Assembly: GCF_027532185.1 (NCBI RefSeq)
Contig: NZ_JAPZSV010000003.1
Span: forward strand, 248,001-312,000
Direction of reading: 5' to 3'
DNA length: 64,000 bases
Origin: Hylemonella sp.
Lineage (GTDB): Bacteria > Pseudomonadota > Gammaproteobacteria > Burkholderiales > Burkholderiaceae_C
Shown: positions 29,457 through 38,255 of the stretch, in pieces
How positions within the stretch are numbered: the stretch's first letter is position 1
How the letters are laid out: the number at the start of each line of letters is the position of its first letter
Position numbers and translations under genes: made by a program
Notes under the pieces: generated by a model
The model's input: the letters and a program-made list of their open reading frames with translations, nothing else
Database searches by the model: none
Told to the model about the DNA's origin: nothing

Positions 29457-30049
29457 ATCTGACTCTCGTTTCCGGGCTGCGTCGCGGCCTGCTGCTGGCT
29501 GCCACCGCGCTGTTTGCCGTTTCCGTCGCACAGGCCCAGGGCGCAGCCGCGCCGCGCGTCAAGCTGGCGACCAGCGCCGGTGACATCGTGCTGGAACTGC
29601 AGGCCGCCAAGGCCCCCAAGTCCGTGGAGAACTTCCTGGCTTACGTGAAGAAAGGCCACTACAACGGCACCATCTTCCACCGCGTCATCCCCGGCTTCAT
29701 GATCCAGGGCGGCGGTTTCGACAAGGCCATGGCCCAGAAGCCCACCGAGAAGCCGATCGAGAACGAGGCCACCAACGGTCTGAAGAACGACAAGTACACG
29801 GTGGCCATGGCACGCACGCCGCACCCGCATTCGGCTTCGGCGCAGTTCTTCATCAACGTCAACGACAACGCCTTCCTCAACCACTCGGCGCCCACCCAGC
29901 AGGGCTGGGGCTACGCCGTCTTCGGCCGGGTGGTAGAAGGTCAGGACGTGGTCGACAAGATCGCCGCCGTCCCCACCGGCAACCAGGGCATGCATCAGAA
30001 CGTGCCCCTGACCCCCGTCATCATCAACGCGGCCACCGTGCTGCCCTGA
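29453..30049 (+). CDS. ppiA: Periplasmic peptidyl-prolyl cis-trans isomerase (cyclophilin)
   Basis: The 198-residue cyclophilin has a signal peptide (about residues 1-28, ending AQA) and the catalytic core [15 protein letters not shown] and [13 protein letters not shown]. It speeds proline isomerisation in exported proteins. Its ATG overlaps the L,D-transpeptidase stop by four bases. The following gene is a cytoplasmic paralogue without signal peptide. Confidence 0.92.
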   Translation: MNLTLVSGLRRGLLLAATALFAVSVAQAQGAAAPRVKLATSAGDIVLELQAAKAPKSVENFLAYVKKGHYNGTIFHRVIPGFMIQGGGFDKAMAQKPTEKPIENEATNGLKNDKYTVAMARTPHPHSASAQFFINVNDNAFLNHSAPTQQGWGYAVFGRVVEGQDVVDKIAAVPTGNQGMHQNVPLTPVIINAATVLP

Positions 30050-30060
30050 GAAAGCCCCCC

Positions 30061-30567
30061 ATGAGCAATCCCCACGTAGAACTCCAGATCGCCGGCTTCG
30101 GCACCATCAAGATCGAACTCGATGCGGCCAAGGCCCCTAACAGCGTGGCCAACTTCCTGTCCTATGTGAACAAGGGGCACTATGACGGCACCGTGTTCCA
30201 CCGTGTCATTCCCGGCTTCATGATCCAGGGCGGCGGCTTCGCGCCCGGCATGAACCAGAAACCCACGGACAAGCCCATCAACAACGAGGCCAACAACGGC
30301 CTGAAGAACGACAAGTACACCCTGGCCATGGCGCGCACCAATGACCCGCACTCGGCCACGGCACAGTTCTTCATCAACGTGGCCGACAACGGCTTCCTCA
30401 ACCACACTGCTCCCTCGGCCCAGGGCTGGGGCTATGCCGTGTTCGGCAAGGTCGTGGCTGGCACCGACGTGGTGGACAAGATCGCTGCCGTGAAAACCGG
30501 CCAGAAGGGTTTCCATGGCGATGTGCCCAAGGAGGATGTGGTGATCGAGAAGGCCGTCGCGGTCTGA
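30061..30567 (+). CDS. ppiB: Cytoplasmic peptidyl-prolyl cis-trans isomerase (cyclophilin)
   Basis: The 168-residue protein has the same core ([28 protein letters not shown]) as the preceding gene but no signal peptide, fitting the PpiB form. It lies 11 bp after ppiA and 14 bp before lpxH in an operon-like arrangement. Confidence 0.94.
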   Translation: MSNPHVELQIAGFGTIKIELDAAKAPNSVANFLSYVNKGHYDGTVFHRVIPGFMIQGGGFAPGMNQKPTDKPINNEANNGLKNDKYTLAMARTNDPHSATAQFFINVADNGFLNHTAPSAQGWGYAVFGKVVAGTDVVDKIAAVKTGQKGFHGDVPKEDVVIEKAVAV

Positions 30568-30581
30568 TTACCCCCCACGCC

Positions 30582-31385
30582 ATGACCTCGACCACCCCCC
30601 GGTACGCCGAGCTGCACGCCCCGGCGCACTGGCGGGTGGTCGACTTCATTTCCGACCTGCACCTGCAAGCCAGCGAGCCGCAGACCGTGCAGGCCTGGAA
30701 GGACTACCTCAGGCAAACCCGCGCCGATGCGGTCTTTCTGCTGGGCGACATCTTCGAGGTCTGGGTCGGGGACGATGGCCTGGACGGCGATGATGAAGAC
30801 GCGCGGTTCGAACGCGCGTGCATCGATATGCTGAGCTCGGCGGGTGAGCGGCGCCCGCTCCATCTCATGCACGGCAACCGGGACTTCCTGCTCGGTCCCG
30901 AGGCCGCACGCCGCGCCCGCTGCACCTTGCTCGACGACCCCACGGTGCTCATCTTCGGAAACCGGCGCTGGCTGCTGAGCCATGGTGACGCTCTCTGCAT
31001 CGATGACCACGAATACCTGGCGTTTCGCGCCCAGGTCCGCACCCCCCGCTGGCAACAGGCCTTCCTGGCCCAACCCCTGGCGCAGCGCCGCCAGATCGCG
31101 CGCGGCCTGCGCCAGCAGAGCGAAGAGCGCAAACGCAGCGGCGTGGACTACGCCGATGTGGACGCCTCCCTGGCCCGGCAGTGGCTGCAGCAGGCGCAGG
31201 CCACAGAGCTGATCCACGGCCACACCCACAAACCTGCCGACCATGCGCTGGGCGCTGGCCTGCACCGCCGCGTGCTCAGCGACTGGGATCTGCAGGCGGT
31301 CCCGCCACGCGCCGAAGTACTGCGCCTGCAAGACACCGGCCACGACGTCTCCGTGCAGCGGCTGCCGCTGGATCAGGCCCGCTGA
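30582..31385 (+). CDS. lpxH: UDP-2,3-diacylglucosamine diphosphatase LpxH
   Basis: The 267-residue metallophosphoesterase has FISDLHLQ, LLGDIFEVWVGDD, MHGNRDFLLG, LSHGDALCIDD and HGHTHKPADH, the ordered metal-binding motifs of LpxH. It removes UMP in lipid A synthesis at the inner membrane face. The length is slightly above the usual 240 residues because of an N-terminal extension of about 20 residues. Confidence 0.94.
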   Translation: MTSTTPRYAELHAPAHWRVVDFISDLHLQASEPQTVQAWKDYLRQTRADAVFLLGDIFEVWVGDDGLDGDDEDARFERACIDMLSSAGERRPLHLMHGNRDFLLGPEAARRARCTLLDDPTVLIFGNRRWLLSHGDALCIDDHEYLAFRAQVRTPRWQQAFLAQPLAQRRQIARGLRQQSEERKRSGVDYADVDASLARQWLQQAQATELIHGHTHKPADHALGAGLHRRVLSDWDLQAVPPRAEVLRLQDTGHDVSVQRLPLDQAR

Positions 31386-31387
31386 CC

Positions 31388-32200
31388 ATGCGGCGCTGGC
31401 TGGACCGGCTGCTGGGACGTGAACGTCAGCCCCGTCTCCCCTTGCCCGAGGCGTTGTGGCAGACCACATTGGACGCCTGCACCTACCTGCGTGAGCTGCC
31501 CCCGCCCGACCTCGAACGCCTGCGCGAACTGGCCACGCTTTTCCTCGAAGACAAGGAATTCCACGGCGCCCAGGGCCTGCAGATCACCGACGCCATGGCC
31601 CTGACCATCGCAGCCCAAGCCTGCCTGCCCGTGCTGCACTTCGGTCCGGGCGAGCAGCCGCTGGACTGGTACGACGACTTCGTGGGCATCGTGGTGCATC
31701 CGGACGAAGTGCTGGCCCGGCGCGAGATCGTGGACGAGCACGGCGTCGTGCACGAGTACGAGGAGCCCCTGGCGGGCGAAGCCATGCCCGACGGGCCCAT
31801 CATGCTGAGCTGGCAGGACGTGAGCGCGGCCTCCAGCGAGAGCGGCTACAACGTGGTCATCCACGAGTTCGTCCACAAGCTGGACCTGCGTGATGGCGTG
31901 GCCGACGGCTGCCCGCCCCTGCCCGCAGGTTTCATGGGCCAGGGCAGCGCGCAGGCCGCACGCGCGCACTGGCTCGCCATCCTGGAATCCGCCTACGAAG
32001 CTTTCCGGGTAGCGGTGATCAAGGCCGAGCGCTTCGGTGCCGAGCCGACCTGGCTCGATCCCTACGGGGCCGAGCACATCTCGGAGTTCTTTGCCGTGGC
32101 CAGCGAGGCCTATTTCGTCAACCGCGCGCGCTTCGCCACCGAGTTCCTCACCCTGCTGCCGCTGTTCGACGCCTGGTACCGGCCCGGGCCGATGCGCTGA
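31388..32200 (+). CDS. mtfA: Zinc-dependent peptidase MtfA family
   Basis: The 270-residue protein has the zincin motif VIHEFVHKLDLRDG and the downstream EHISEFFAVASEAYF segment, where a further Glu ligand lies, as in MtfA (YeeI). In E. coli MtfA binds the repressor Mlc; whether that applies here is not known. It starts 3 bp after lpxH and converges with the DUF349 gene with only a few bases between stops. Confidence 0.9.
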   Translation: MRRWLDRLLGRERQPRLPLPEALWQTTLDACTYLRELPPPDLERLRELATLFLEDKEFHGAQGLQITDAMALTIAAQACLPVLHFGPGEQPLDWYDDFVGIVVHPDEVLARREIVDEHGVVHEYEEPLAGEAMPDGPIMLSWQDVSAASSESGYNVVIHEFVHKLDLRDGVADGCPPLPAGFMGQGSAQAARAHWLAILESAYEAFRVAVIKAERFGAEPTWLDPYGAEHISEFFAVASEAYFVNRARFATEFLTLLPLFDAWYRPGPMR

Positions 32201-32203
32201 CGC

Positions 32204-34771
32204 TCAGCGTCGCAGCAGGACCTTGAGCGCCTGCTGCAGGCGTCGGGCCGCGCCGGCCTCGTAGGCCGCGGCGAGAACGCGGGCGGTATCCTGGCCCCAG
32301 GTCTGGGCCGGCGGGGCCTCGTTGCGGCGCGTGAGCAACTGCAGCTGCAAGGCACGCCGCGCGTCGAGCTGTTCGGCCGGCGTCGGCACTTCGGCGGCAA
32401 TCTCCAGACGCAGCAGGGCGTCGGCGCCATCCCCCTGCGGGGCGGCCGAGAGCGCCTGGCTCCAGAGCGAGCGCACGGCCGGCGTCACACGCCCGCCGAG
32501 CTCGCTGGCCGAAGGCAGGCGCGCGGCATCGCGTTGCTCCCAGCCGGCCAACAGCTGCGTCAAGGCCTCGCCATGGGCCTGCGCTGCCAGTTTCTTGAGA
32601 GTGGCCTGGGCATGCTCCAGCGCGTCGCGTTGCGCCCGGAAGGCCGCATCACCGAGGCGCGGGGTGTCACGCGGCGCACGCTCGGTGCGCTCGGTGCGCT
32701 CGGGACGGCGTTCCTCGCGGCGTGGGCTGTCCCGCCGCTCGCCCGGCCGACCGCGCGCGGCAGGTGCGGCCGGTTCGGCGCGCTTCATACCCGGACGGTC
32801 ATCACCGCGCACGGCTACCACGGGCTTGCGCGGCTGAGCCGCGGGTGCCGGTGTCTCTGCCTCAGACGCGACGGCCAGTGTCTCAGCAGGCACCGAGGGG
32901 GCGCTGGCTGCTGCAGCAAGCGCCTGTCCCTTGAGCGCGGCCTCGAGCGCGGCCATGGCGGCGCGGATGGCCTGCGCATCGCCGGCGGCATTCGCTGCCT
33001 CCAGGGCCTGCGCGGCGTCGAGCACGGCGCGGTCATGCGCGCTCATGGCGGCGTTGATCTGCTCGCGCGCGGCACTCTTGCGGGCGAACGCCTCGTCGAT
33101 GGGTTTGCGGAAGGCATCCCAGAGCTTCTGTTCCTGCCGTCGATCCAGGGGCACGGCATGTGCCTCGGCCTGCCAGCGCTGCTGCAGGGCCTTGACGGCA
33201 TCGATGCGCAAGTTGGGCGCGGCGCCGAGCTGCGTAGCCTCATCGATCATGGCCTGACGCCGCTGCAGGCTGTCCTTCTGCACTGCATCCAGCGGCGCGC
33301 TGGCGGCCGCCATGGCGGCCTTCCACTGCGGCTGCAGCTCGGCAAAGGCCTTCTCGCTCAGATGACCGGCCTCGCGCCAGCGCTCGGCAAACTGGTGCAG
33401 TTCACGGCTGAAGGCCTTCCAGTCCTGCGGGGCCTGCGCGGCCTGCGCCGAGGCCCAGGCTTGGAGTTCACCGATCAGGGCCAGACGTCTGGCCTTGTGC
33501 TCGGCCGCCTCGGCCTTGATCTTCTCCAGCCAGGCCTCCACCACCTTGTAGGCCTGGTTGCAGGCCTCATCGAAACGCTTCCACAGCGCATGGTTGGGCA
33601 CACCTCCCTGGTCGGTCTGCTTCCACTGCTCGCGCAGTTCGCGCAGGGATTCCTGCATCTTGCGCCCGCCCAGGGCCTGGCCCTCAGGCCGGTTCAGCAG
33701 GGCCTCGGCCTTGCGCACGAGCTCCTCGCGCAGCTGATCGGCACGCCAGCGCTGCCAGCCCTCAAGCTCACCGGCGGCGGCCAGTGCGGCGTGGGCCTGG
33801 CGATCGAGCTGGGCATCAATGTGCCGGCCGTGCTCCTTGAGCGCGTTGCGCAGGGCCTGGGCGGCACCAGCGCTGGCCTTGCCATGACCTTCCGAGATTT
33901 CCTTTTCCAGCTGGACAAGCACCTCGCGCACGGCAGCCGTGGCCTGGGCCCGCAGTTCGGGATCCACCTTGGGCTTGGCGGCTGGCGCGGTGGGCTCTGC
34001 CGATACGCCTCGCGCCTGCCGCAGCTCATCAGCCCAGACCGGCACCTGCGGCAGGGGGGCCGCCGGATCGGCCGACGCCGCATGGGCTTGCGCTAGCGCG
34101 GCACCGAAGGCCTCCCAGACCAGGGTCAGCTGGGCGCGGGAGGCCTCGAGTTGCGGGGCGAAGCGTAAGTCGATGCTGCTCCATTGCGCTTCCTGCGGCA
34201 GGACAGCCGCCTCGGCCTGCCAGGCAGCCACGTCCCTCGCCAAGCCTTCAGCAGCGGCCTGGGCGTCCAGCCAGGACTTGGTGGACAGCACCTCGATGCG
34301 CTGAGCCAGCAACACCGCGGCCTCACGCTGGACCTGGGCACGGTGTTGCAGGTCTTCGATGGCCTTGACGCGCTCGGCCAGCTGCAGCTTGAGGGCAGCC
34401 AGGGGCTCACGGCTCAAGGGTGCGCCGGCCTTGGCCGCATCGCGCTGCCAGGCCAGAGCATCGGCCAAGTTGAGGCGGCTCGCTGCCAGCAGGGCTTCGG
34501 CCTTCTGGGCCCACTCCAGCGCCATGCCTTCCTGATCGCGCTGGCGCTTGAGCTCGTCCAGCTTCTCGCGCAGCAGCTTGGCGGCGCCCTTGTCCTTGAC
34601 GCTGAGTTCGCGGTACACCTGCTGCATCTGCTCGGCAGCAGGGTCGCTCTGCAACCAGGCCCGCACGCGCGCCGCACGCTCCCCGGCGGTCGAGGCCGAA
34701 AATGCGCCGCCGGTCAACTCGTCCAGAGCATGGGTGTCGTGGCGGGCGGAGGATGAGGCGGAAGAAGGCAC
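32204..34771 (-). CDS. Large DUF349-domain protein
   Basis: The 855-residue protein is almost entirely helical, rich in Ala, Gln, Glu and Arg, with repeated DUF349 units showing W-x-x-A spacing such as LRELREQWKQTDQGG, FAERWREAGHLSEKAF and LQQRWQAEAHAVPL. A charged, Arg/Pro-rich linker (about 580-640) divides it. No catalytic motif is seen and the function is unknown. I chose GTG 34771 (VPSSASSS); the open frame extends to 35014, but that stretch is hairpin-rich and not protein-like. A possible structured leader lies upstream. Confidence 0.8.
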   Translation of the reverse strand: MPSSASSSARHDTHALDELTGGAFSASTAGERAARVRAWLQSDPAAEQMQQVYRELSVKDKGAAKLLREKLDELKRQRDQEGMALEWAQKAEALLAASRLNLADALAWQRDAAKAGAPLSREPLAALKLQLAERVKAIEDLQHRAQVQREAAVLLAQRIEVLSTKSWLDAQAAAEGLARDVAAWQAEAAVLPQEAQWSSIDLRFAPQLEASRAQLTLVWEAFGAALAQAHAASADPAAPLPQVPVWADELRQARGVSAEPTAPAAKPKVDPELRAQATAAVREVLVQLEKEISEGHGKASAGAAQALRNALKEHGRHIDAQLDRQAHAALAAAGELEGWQRWRADQLREELVRKAEALLNRPEGQALGGRKMQESLRELREQWKQTDQGGVPNHALWKRFDEACNQAYKVVEAWLEKIKAEAAEHKARRLALIGELQAWASAQAAQAPQDWKAFSRELHQFAERWREAGHLSEKAFAELQPQWKAAMAAASAPLDAVQKDSLQRRQAMIDEATQLGAAPNLRIDAVKALQQRWQAEAHAVPLDRRQEQKLWDAFRKPIDEAFARKSAAREQINAAMSAHDRAVLDAAQALEAANAAGDAQAIRAAMAALEAALKGQALAAAASAPSVPAETLAVASEAETPAPAAQPRKPVVAVRGDDRPGMKRAEPAAPAARGRPGERRDSPRREERRPERTERTERAPRDTPRLGDAAFRAQRDALEHAQATLKKLAAQAHGEALTQLLAGWEQRDAARLPSASELGGRVTPAVRSLWSQALSAAPQGDGADALLRLEIAAEVPTPAEQLDARRALQLQLLTRRNEAPPAQTWGQDTARVLAAAYEAGAARRLQQALKVLLRR

Positions 34772-34866
34772 GGCGTACTCGATGGCAAAAAATGACAGAC
34801 GCCGATTGTCGCCGCCATTTGGCGCTCTACGACAGGCATGTGCGCACCGCAACCTATAAAGAGAAA

Positions 34867-34914
34867 GCCCGGCCGGGTGGTTGGAACCAGCCCGCCGGGC
34901 CTGACGGCGGGCTG
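34867..34914 (-). promoter_or_regulatory. Two mutually exclusive hairpins upstream of the DUF349 gene (attenuator-like)
   Basis: 34867-34882 pairs with 34885-34900 (16 positions, two mismatches, GG loop). The perfect 9-bp hairpin 34888-34896/34906-34914 uses part of the same bases, so only one can form. On the minus strand the long stem is followed by CTTTCTCTTTAT, like a terminator. This pattern fits a riboswitch or attenuator expression platform about 100 bp before the DUF349 start. I recognise no known aptamer upstream of it. Confidence 0.5.
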
Positions 34915-35187
34915 CAAGCCCATGCCGTCTGGGTATCGCAAAGGGGAGAGTCGGGTCCCGCAATGCGATGAGGGCAAGAGATTGCCCCCAAGATTGCCAG
35001 TTTGGCGCTGGCACCTACACCCTGCAGGTGCGTGCCGGCTACTTCCAGCAAAGGATGCCTGATGTGACAGGCGTGAGGAGTCTAGTCCTTAGGCTCCCGG
35101 AATCAAATCCCTGTATCAATGGCTTCAGGCAGCTTGATTGACTGGCTGCGAGTGGTCGGCACCCACCGGAAAAGCCACTGAAGCCGG

Positions 35188-35207
35188 CACTGTTACAAAA
35201 TACAGTA
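35188..35207. promoter_or_regulatory. LexA-like (SOS) box without an obvious SOS gene
   Basis: CACTGTTACAAAATACAGTA contains the exact CTGT-N8-ACAG core of the proteobacterial LexA site. No known damage-response gene starts nearby: the transglycosylase starts 335 bp to the right and the DUF349 gene about 415 bp to the left. It may be a relic or control an unrecognised transcript. Confidence 0.5.
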
Positions 35208-35542
35208 GAGCTCATGTCTGTCCTGACATGGCTTTTGCAAGTCATTGATTTATTTGAATATTCAAAAGTAATTCTACAAAGTTTGCATCATTCATATTCA
35301 AAAATTCAAGCATTATATCTATTTGATATTCTTGATTGTCTATATATCGGGTCTTACAATTCGTTTCACCCCGAACTCGGGATTACCCGAACCCCGCTGC
35401 CGACCCCGGCACATCGGATCCAGCACCGGCACCACGTCGCCGATCGATCCAGATGGCGTACCAACCCAGACGTGGCCTTGCTGCATGGCCTCTGTGTCAA
35501 CCACAGAGCCAGAACGCAGGCTACGCGAGAAGAGGAAGTGCT

Positions 35543-36346
35543 ATGACAGCGTTACAAGAAATGGGCCAGGGCCTGCGTACCCTCGCACGCCAGATCTCCC
35601 AGATTTTCTTTGCCACCATCCACAACAGCTTTGCGCTGCTGGGGCTGGCGGTGCTATTCGCCACCATCGCCCTGGCGGCGCGGCCCGAGCTGCGCCAGGC
35701 CGGCGAGACCCAGCTCTTGGGCTGGCTGCACAACCGCCACTTTGGCCTGACCTCGGCCGAGGTCGAGCCCGTGGCCGTGGAGCGCGCGACCGCAGTCCAC
35801 CCCAAGGAGCTGAGCAAGCAGCAGGCCGCGGTGGCCTATTGGCTCAGCAAGAAATACCGCGTGGCACCTGAGCCGCTCTCGGCCCTGGTGCTTGAAGCCT
35901 ATGAAATCGGTCGCCGTACGGACATCGACCCGCTGCTGCTCCTCTCGGTCATGGCCATCGAATCGGGTTTCAACCCCTTTGCCCAGAGTCCGGTCGGCGC
36001 CCAGGGTCTGATGCAGGTCATGACCCGTGTCCACAGTGACAAGTACGAGCCCTTTGGCGGCCAGCTGGCGGCTTTCGACCCGGTGACCAACCTGCGCGTC
36101 GGCGCCCGTGTGCTGCAGGAGTACATCCAGCGTGACGGCTCGATCGAGGGCGGCCTGCGCCGCTATGTCGGCGCTGCCCACCTGCCGCACGACGGTGGCT
36201 ATGTGGCCAAGGTCATGGCGGAGCATGGCCGCCTGACCCAGGTGGCCGGCGGACAGCCTGTGCCTACCCACACCCCCCAACCCATCCCGGTCAACGCCCC
36301 GGCCAAAGCCGGGGGCCCGGAAACGCTGGTGCTGCTGAACTCCTGA
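35543..36346 (+). CDS. Membrane-anchored lytic transglycosylase (SLT domain)
   Basis: The 267-residue protein has one N-terminal membrane segment (about residues 26-46) and a C-terminal SLT lysozyme-like domain with VMAIESGFNP (catalytic Glu), GAQGLMQVM and VGARVLQEYI. It should cleave glycan strands of peptidoglycan in the periplasm. The usual AxxGxxxY motif near the end is altered (RYVGAAHLPHDGGYVAKVM). ATG 35543 follows a GAGGAAG ribosome site. Confidence 0.88.
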   Translation: MTALQEMGQGLRTLARQISQIFFATIHNSFALLGLAVLFATIALAARPELRQAGETQLLGWLHNRHFGLTSAEVEPVAVERATAVHPKELSKQQAAVAYWLSKKYRVAPEPLSALVLEAYEIGRRTDIDPLLLLSVMAIESGFNPFAQSPVGAQGLMQVMTRVHSDKYEPFGGQLAAFDPVTNLRVGARVLQEYIQRDGSIEGGLRRYVGAAHLPHDGGYVAKVMAEHGRLTQVAGGQPVPTHTPQPIPVNAPAKAGGPETLVLLNS

Positions 36347-36385
36347 GCGCCGCTCGGGCGGGGCGGCTCTCCGCTACACTAGACG

Positions 36386-36508
36386 GGCACGCGACTGGCG
36401 ATAGGCGCGTCCGCCCTGGAGGCTGACGCAGCTGACGTGGACCACCACCGGGGAGCGTGCCGCGGGGCTTGTCAAGGCGGGCCCGGTGTTCAGCCGTTCG
36501 CCTGGGCA
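36386..36508 (+). ncRNA. ZTP riboswitch (pfl motif) upstream of glyA
   Basis: The RNA begins with P1 GGCACGC (36386-36392) pairing with GCGTGCC (36455-36461) and encloses GACTGGCG and CCACCGGGGAG. It ends with the near-invariant CCGTTCGCCTGGGCA of the pfl motif. This element senses ZMP/ZTP, which build up when 10-formyl-tetrahydrofolate is short, and is known to control glyA, folD and purH. A hairpin CCCCC/GGGGG (36509-36528 region) follows and may be the expression platform. A TACACT -10-like element lies at 36374-36379. Confidence 0.88.
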
Positions 36509-36549
36509 GCCCCCATCTCAGCGGGGGACCAGTGTTTCTTCCGACTGCC

Positions 36550-37794
36550 ATGTACAACCGCAACATCCTCGTCGAACAAACCGACCCCGAACTCTGGGCT
36601 GCCATCCAGGCCGAGAACGCCCGCCAGGAACACCACATCGAGTTGATCGCCAGCGAGAACTACGCCTCGCCCGCCGTCATGGCCGCGCAAGGCACGCAGC
36701 TGACCAACAAATACGCCGAGGGTTACCCAGGCAAACGCTACTACGGCGGTTGCGAGCATGTGGACGTGGCCGAGCAACTGGCCATCGACCGCGTCAAGGC
36801 CATCTTCGGCGCTGATGCCGCCAACGTGCAGCCGCACTGCGGCGCCTCGGCCAACGAGGCCGTCTTCCTGGCCTTCCTCAAGCCCGGCGACACCATCATG
36901 GGCATGAGCCTGGCCGAAGGCGGTCACCTGACACACGGCATGGCGCTCAATATGAGCGGCAAGTGGTTCAACGTCGTCTCCTATGGCCTCAACGCCAAGG
37001 AAGAGATTGACTACGACGCCATGGAAAAGAAGGCGCATGAGACCAAACCCAAGCTCATCATCGCCGGCGCCTCGGCCTACAGCCTGCACATCGACTTCGC
37101 GCGCTTTGCCAAGGTGGCCAAGGACGTGGGCGCCATCTTCATGGTGGACATGGCGCACTACGCCGGCCTGATCGCTGCGGGCGTCTACCCCAACCCCGTG
37201 CCGCATGCCGACGTGGTGACCTCCACCACGCACAAGAGCCTGCGCGGCCCGCGCGGCGGCATCATCCTGATGAAGGCCGAGCACGAGAAGGCCATCAACA
37301 GCGCCATTTTCCCCGGTCTGCAGGGCGGCCCGCTGATGCACGTGATCGCGGCCAAGGCCGTGGCCTTCAAGGAGGCCATGGACCCCGCCTTCAAGACTTA
37401 CCAGCAACAGGTCGTGAAGAACGCGCGCATCGTGGCCGACACGCTGACCCAGCGAGGTCTGCGCATCGTCAGCGGCGGTACGCAGAGCCACGTCATGCTG
37501 GTCGATCTGCGCTCCAAGGGCATCACCGGCAAGGAAGCCGAGGCCGTGCTGGGCGCCGCCCACATGACCATCAACAAGAACGCGATCCCCAACGACCCGG
37601 AAAAGCCCATGGTCACCAGCGGCGTGCGCGTCGGCACCCCCGCGATGACCACGCGCGGCTTCAAGGACGAGGAAGCGCGCATCACTGCCAACCTGATCGC
37701 CGACGTGCTGGACAACCCGCGCGACGAGTCTAATATTGCAGCTGTGCGCGCCAAGGTCAACGCGTTGACCGCCCGCTTCCCTGTCTACAGGTAA
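36550..37794 (+). CDS. glyA: Serine hydroxymethyltransferase GlyA
   Basis: The 414-residue PLP enzyme shows [24 protein letters not shown] and the Lys-containing [13 protein letters not shown] loop that binds PLP. It interconverts serine and glycine with tetrahydrofolate, feeding one-carbon metabolism. The preceding ZTP riboswitch links its expression to folate status. ATG 36550 gives the normal [16 protein letters not shown] start. nrdR follows after 9 bp. Confidence 0.97.
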   Translation: MYNRNILVEQTDPELWAAIQAENARQEHHIELIASENYASPAVMAAQGTQLTNKYAEGYPGKRYYGGCEHVDVAEQLAIDRVKAIFGADAANVQPHCGASANEAVFLAFLKPGDTIMGMSLAEGGHLTHGMALNMSGKWFNVVSYGLNAKEEIDYDAMEKKAHETKPKLIIAGASAYSLHIDFARFAKVAKDVGAIFMVDMAHYAGLIAAGVYPNPVPHADVVTSTTHKSLRGPRGGIILMKAEHEKAINSAIFPGLQGGPLMHVIAAKAVAFKEAMDPAFKTYQQQVVKNARIVADTLTQRGLRIVSGGTQSHVMLVDLRSKGITGKEAEAVLGAAHMTINKNAIPNDPEKPMVTSGVRVGTPAMTTRGFKDEEARITANLIADVLDNPRDESNIAAVRAKVNALTARFPVYR

Positions 37795-37803
37795 GCCGCC
37801 CCG

Positions 37804-38253
37804 ATGAAATGCCCCTTCTGCGGAAACTCTGAAACCCAGGTCGTGGAGACCCGGATATCAGAGGATGGGGATTTCATCCGCAGGCGCCGCCAGTGCGGCG
37901 CCTGCGAGAAGCGCTTCACCACCTACGAGCGCCCCGACGTCAACTTCCCCACCATCGTCAAAAAGGATGGCCGGCGGATTGAATACGACCGCAGCAAGCT
38001 GCTGGCCTCCATGCAGCTGGCGTTGCGCAAGCGCCCGGTCAGCACCGAGCAGATCGACAGCGCCATGGAGCGCATCGAGGAAAAACTGCTGAACCTCGGC
38101 CTGCGCGAGGTGCCATCCACCCGCATCGGCGAACTCGTGATGCGCGAGCTCAAGAAGCTCGACAAGGTGGCCTATGTACGTTTTGCCAGTGTCTACCGCA
38201 GCTTTGAGGACATCGACGAGTTCAAGACGCTGGTGGATGAGGTGAGGCGCTGA
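37804..38253 (+). CDS. nrdR: Transcriptional repressor NrdR
   Basis: The 149-residue protein has an N-terminal zinc ribbon (KCPFCGN...CGACEKRF) and an ATP-cone domain ([19 protein letters not shown]). It represses ribonucleotide reductase genes according to ATP/dATP levels. The glyA-nrdR order is typical of this bacterial group. It converges with the pseudopilin gene, two bases between stops. Confidence 0.97.
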   Translation: MKCPFCGNSETQVVETRISEDGDFIRRRRQCGACEKRFTTYERPDVNFPTIVKKDGRRIEYDRSKLLASMQLALRKRPVSTEQIDSAMERIEEKLLNLGLREVPSTRIGELVMRELKKLDKVAYVRFASVYRSFEDIDEFKTLVDEVRR

Positions 38254-38255
38254 AG

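Larger units (their letters stand above)
34772..35542. other. 770-bp gene-poor stretch with structured RNA-like part, LexA-like box and AT-rich tract
   Basis: No convincing gene is seen. 34867-35039 is hairpin-rich and could be the leader of the DUF349 gene. Further hairpins are 34973-34988 (GGGCAA/TTGCCC) and 35013-35033 (GCACCT/AGGTGC). 35188-35207 is a LexA-like box. 35240-35350 is strongly AT-rich against the GC-rich background and contains a perfect 14-bp palindrome at 35253-35266. A 110-codon open frame (35214-35546) and a 20-codon one (35119-35181) exist but lack supporting features. Confidence 0.7.

Noticed and set aside
35119-35181. Possible 20-codon small gene next to the LexA-like box
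   Set aside because: No clear ribosome site; too short to judge without conservation.
35214-35546. 110-codon open frame after the LexA-like box
   Set aside because: It crosses the AT-rich tract and the transglycosylase start, has no ribosome site or recognisable domain, and ends in low-complexity sequence.
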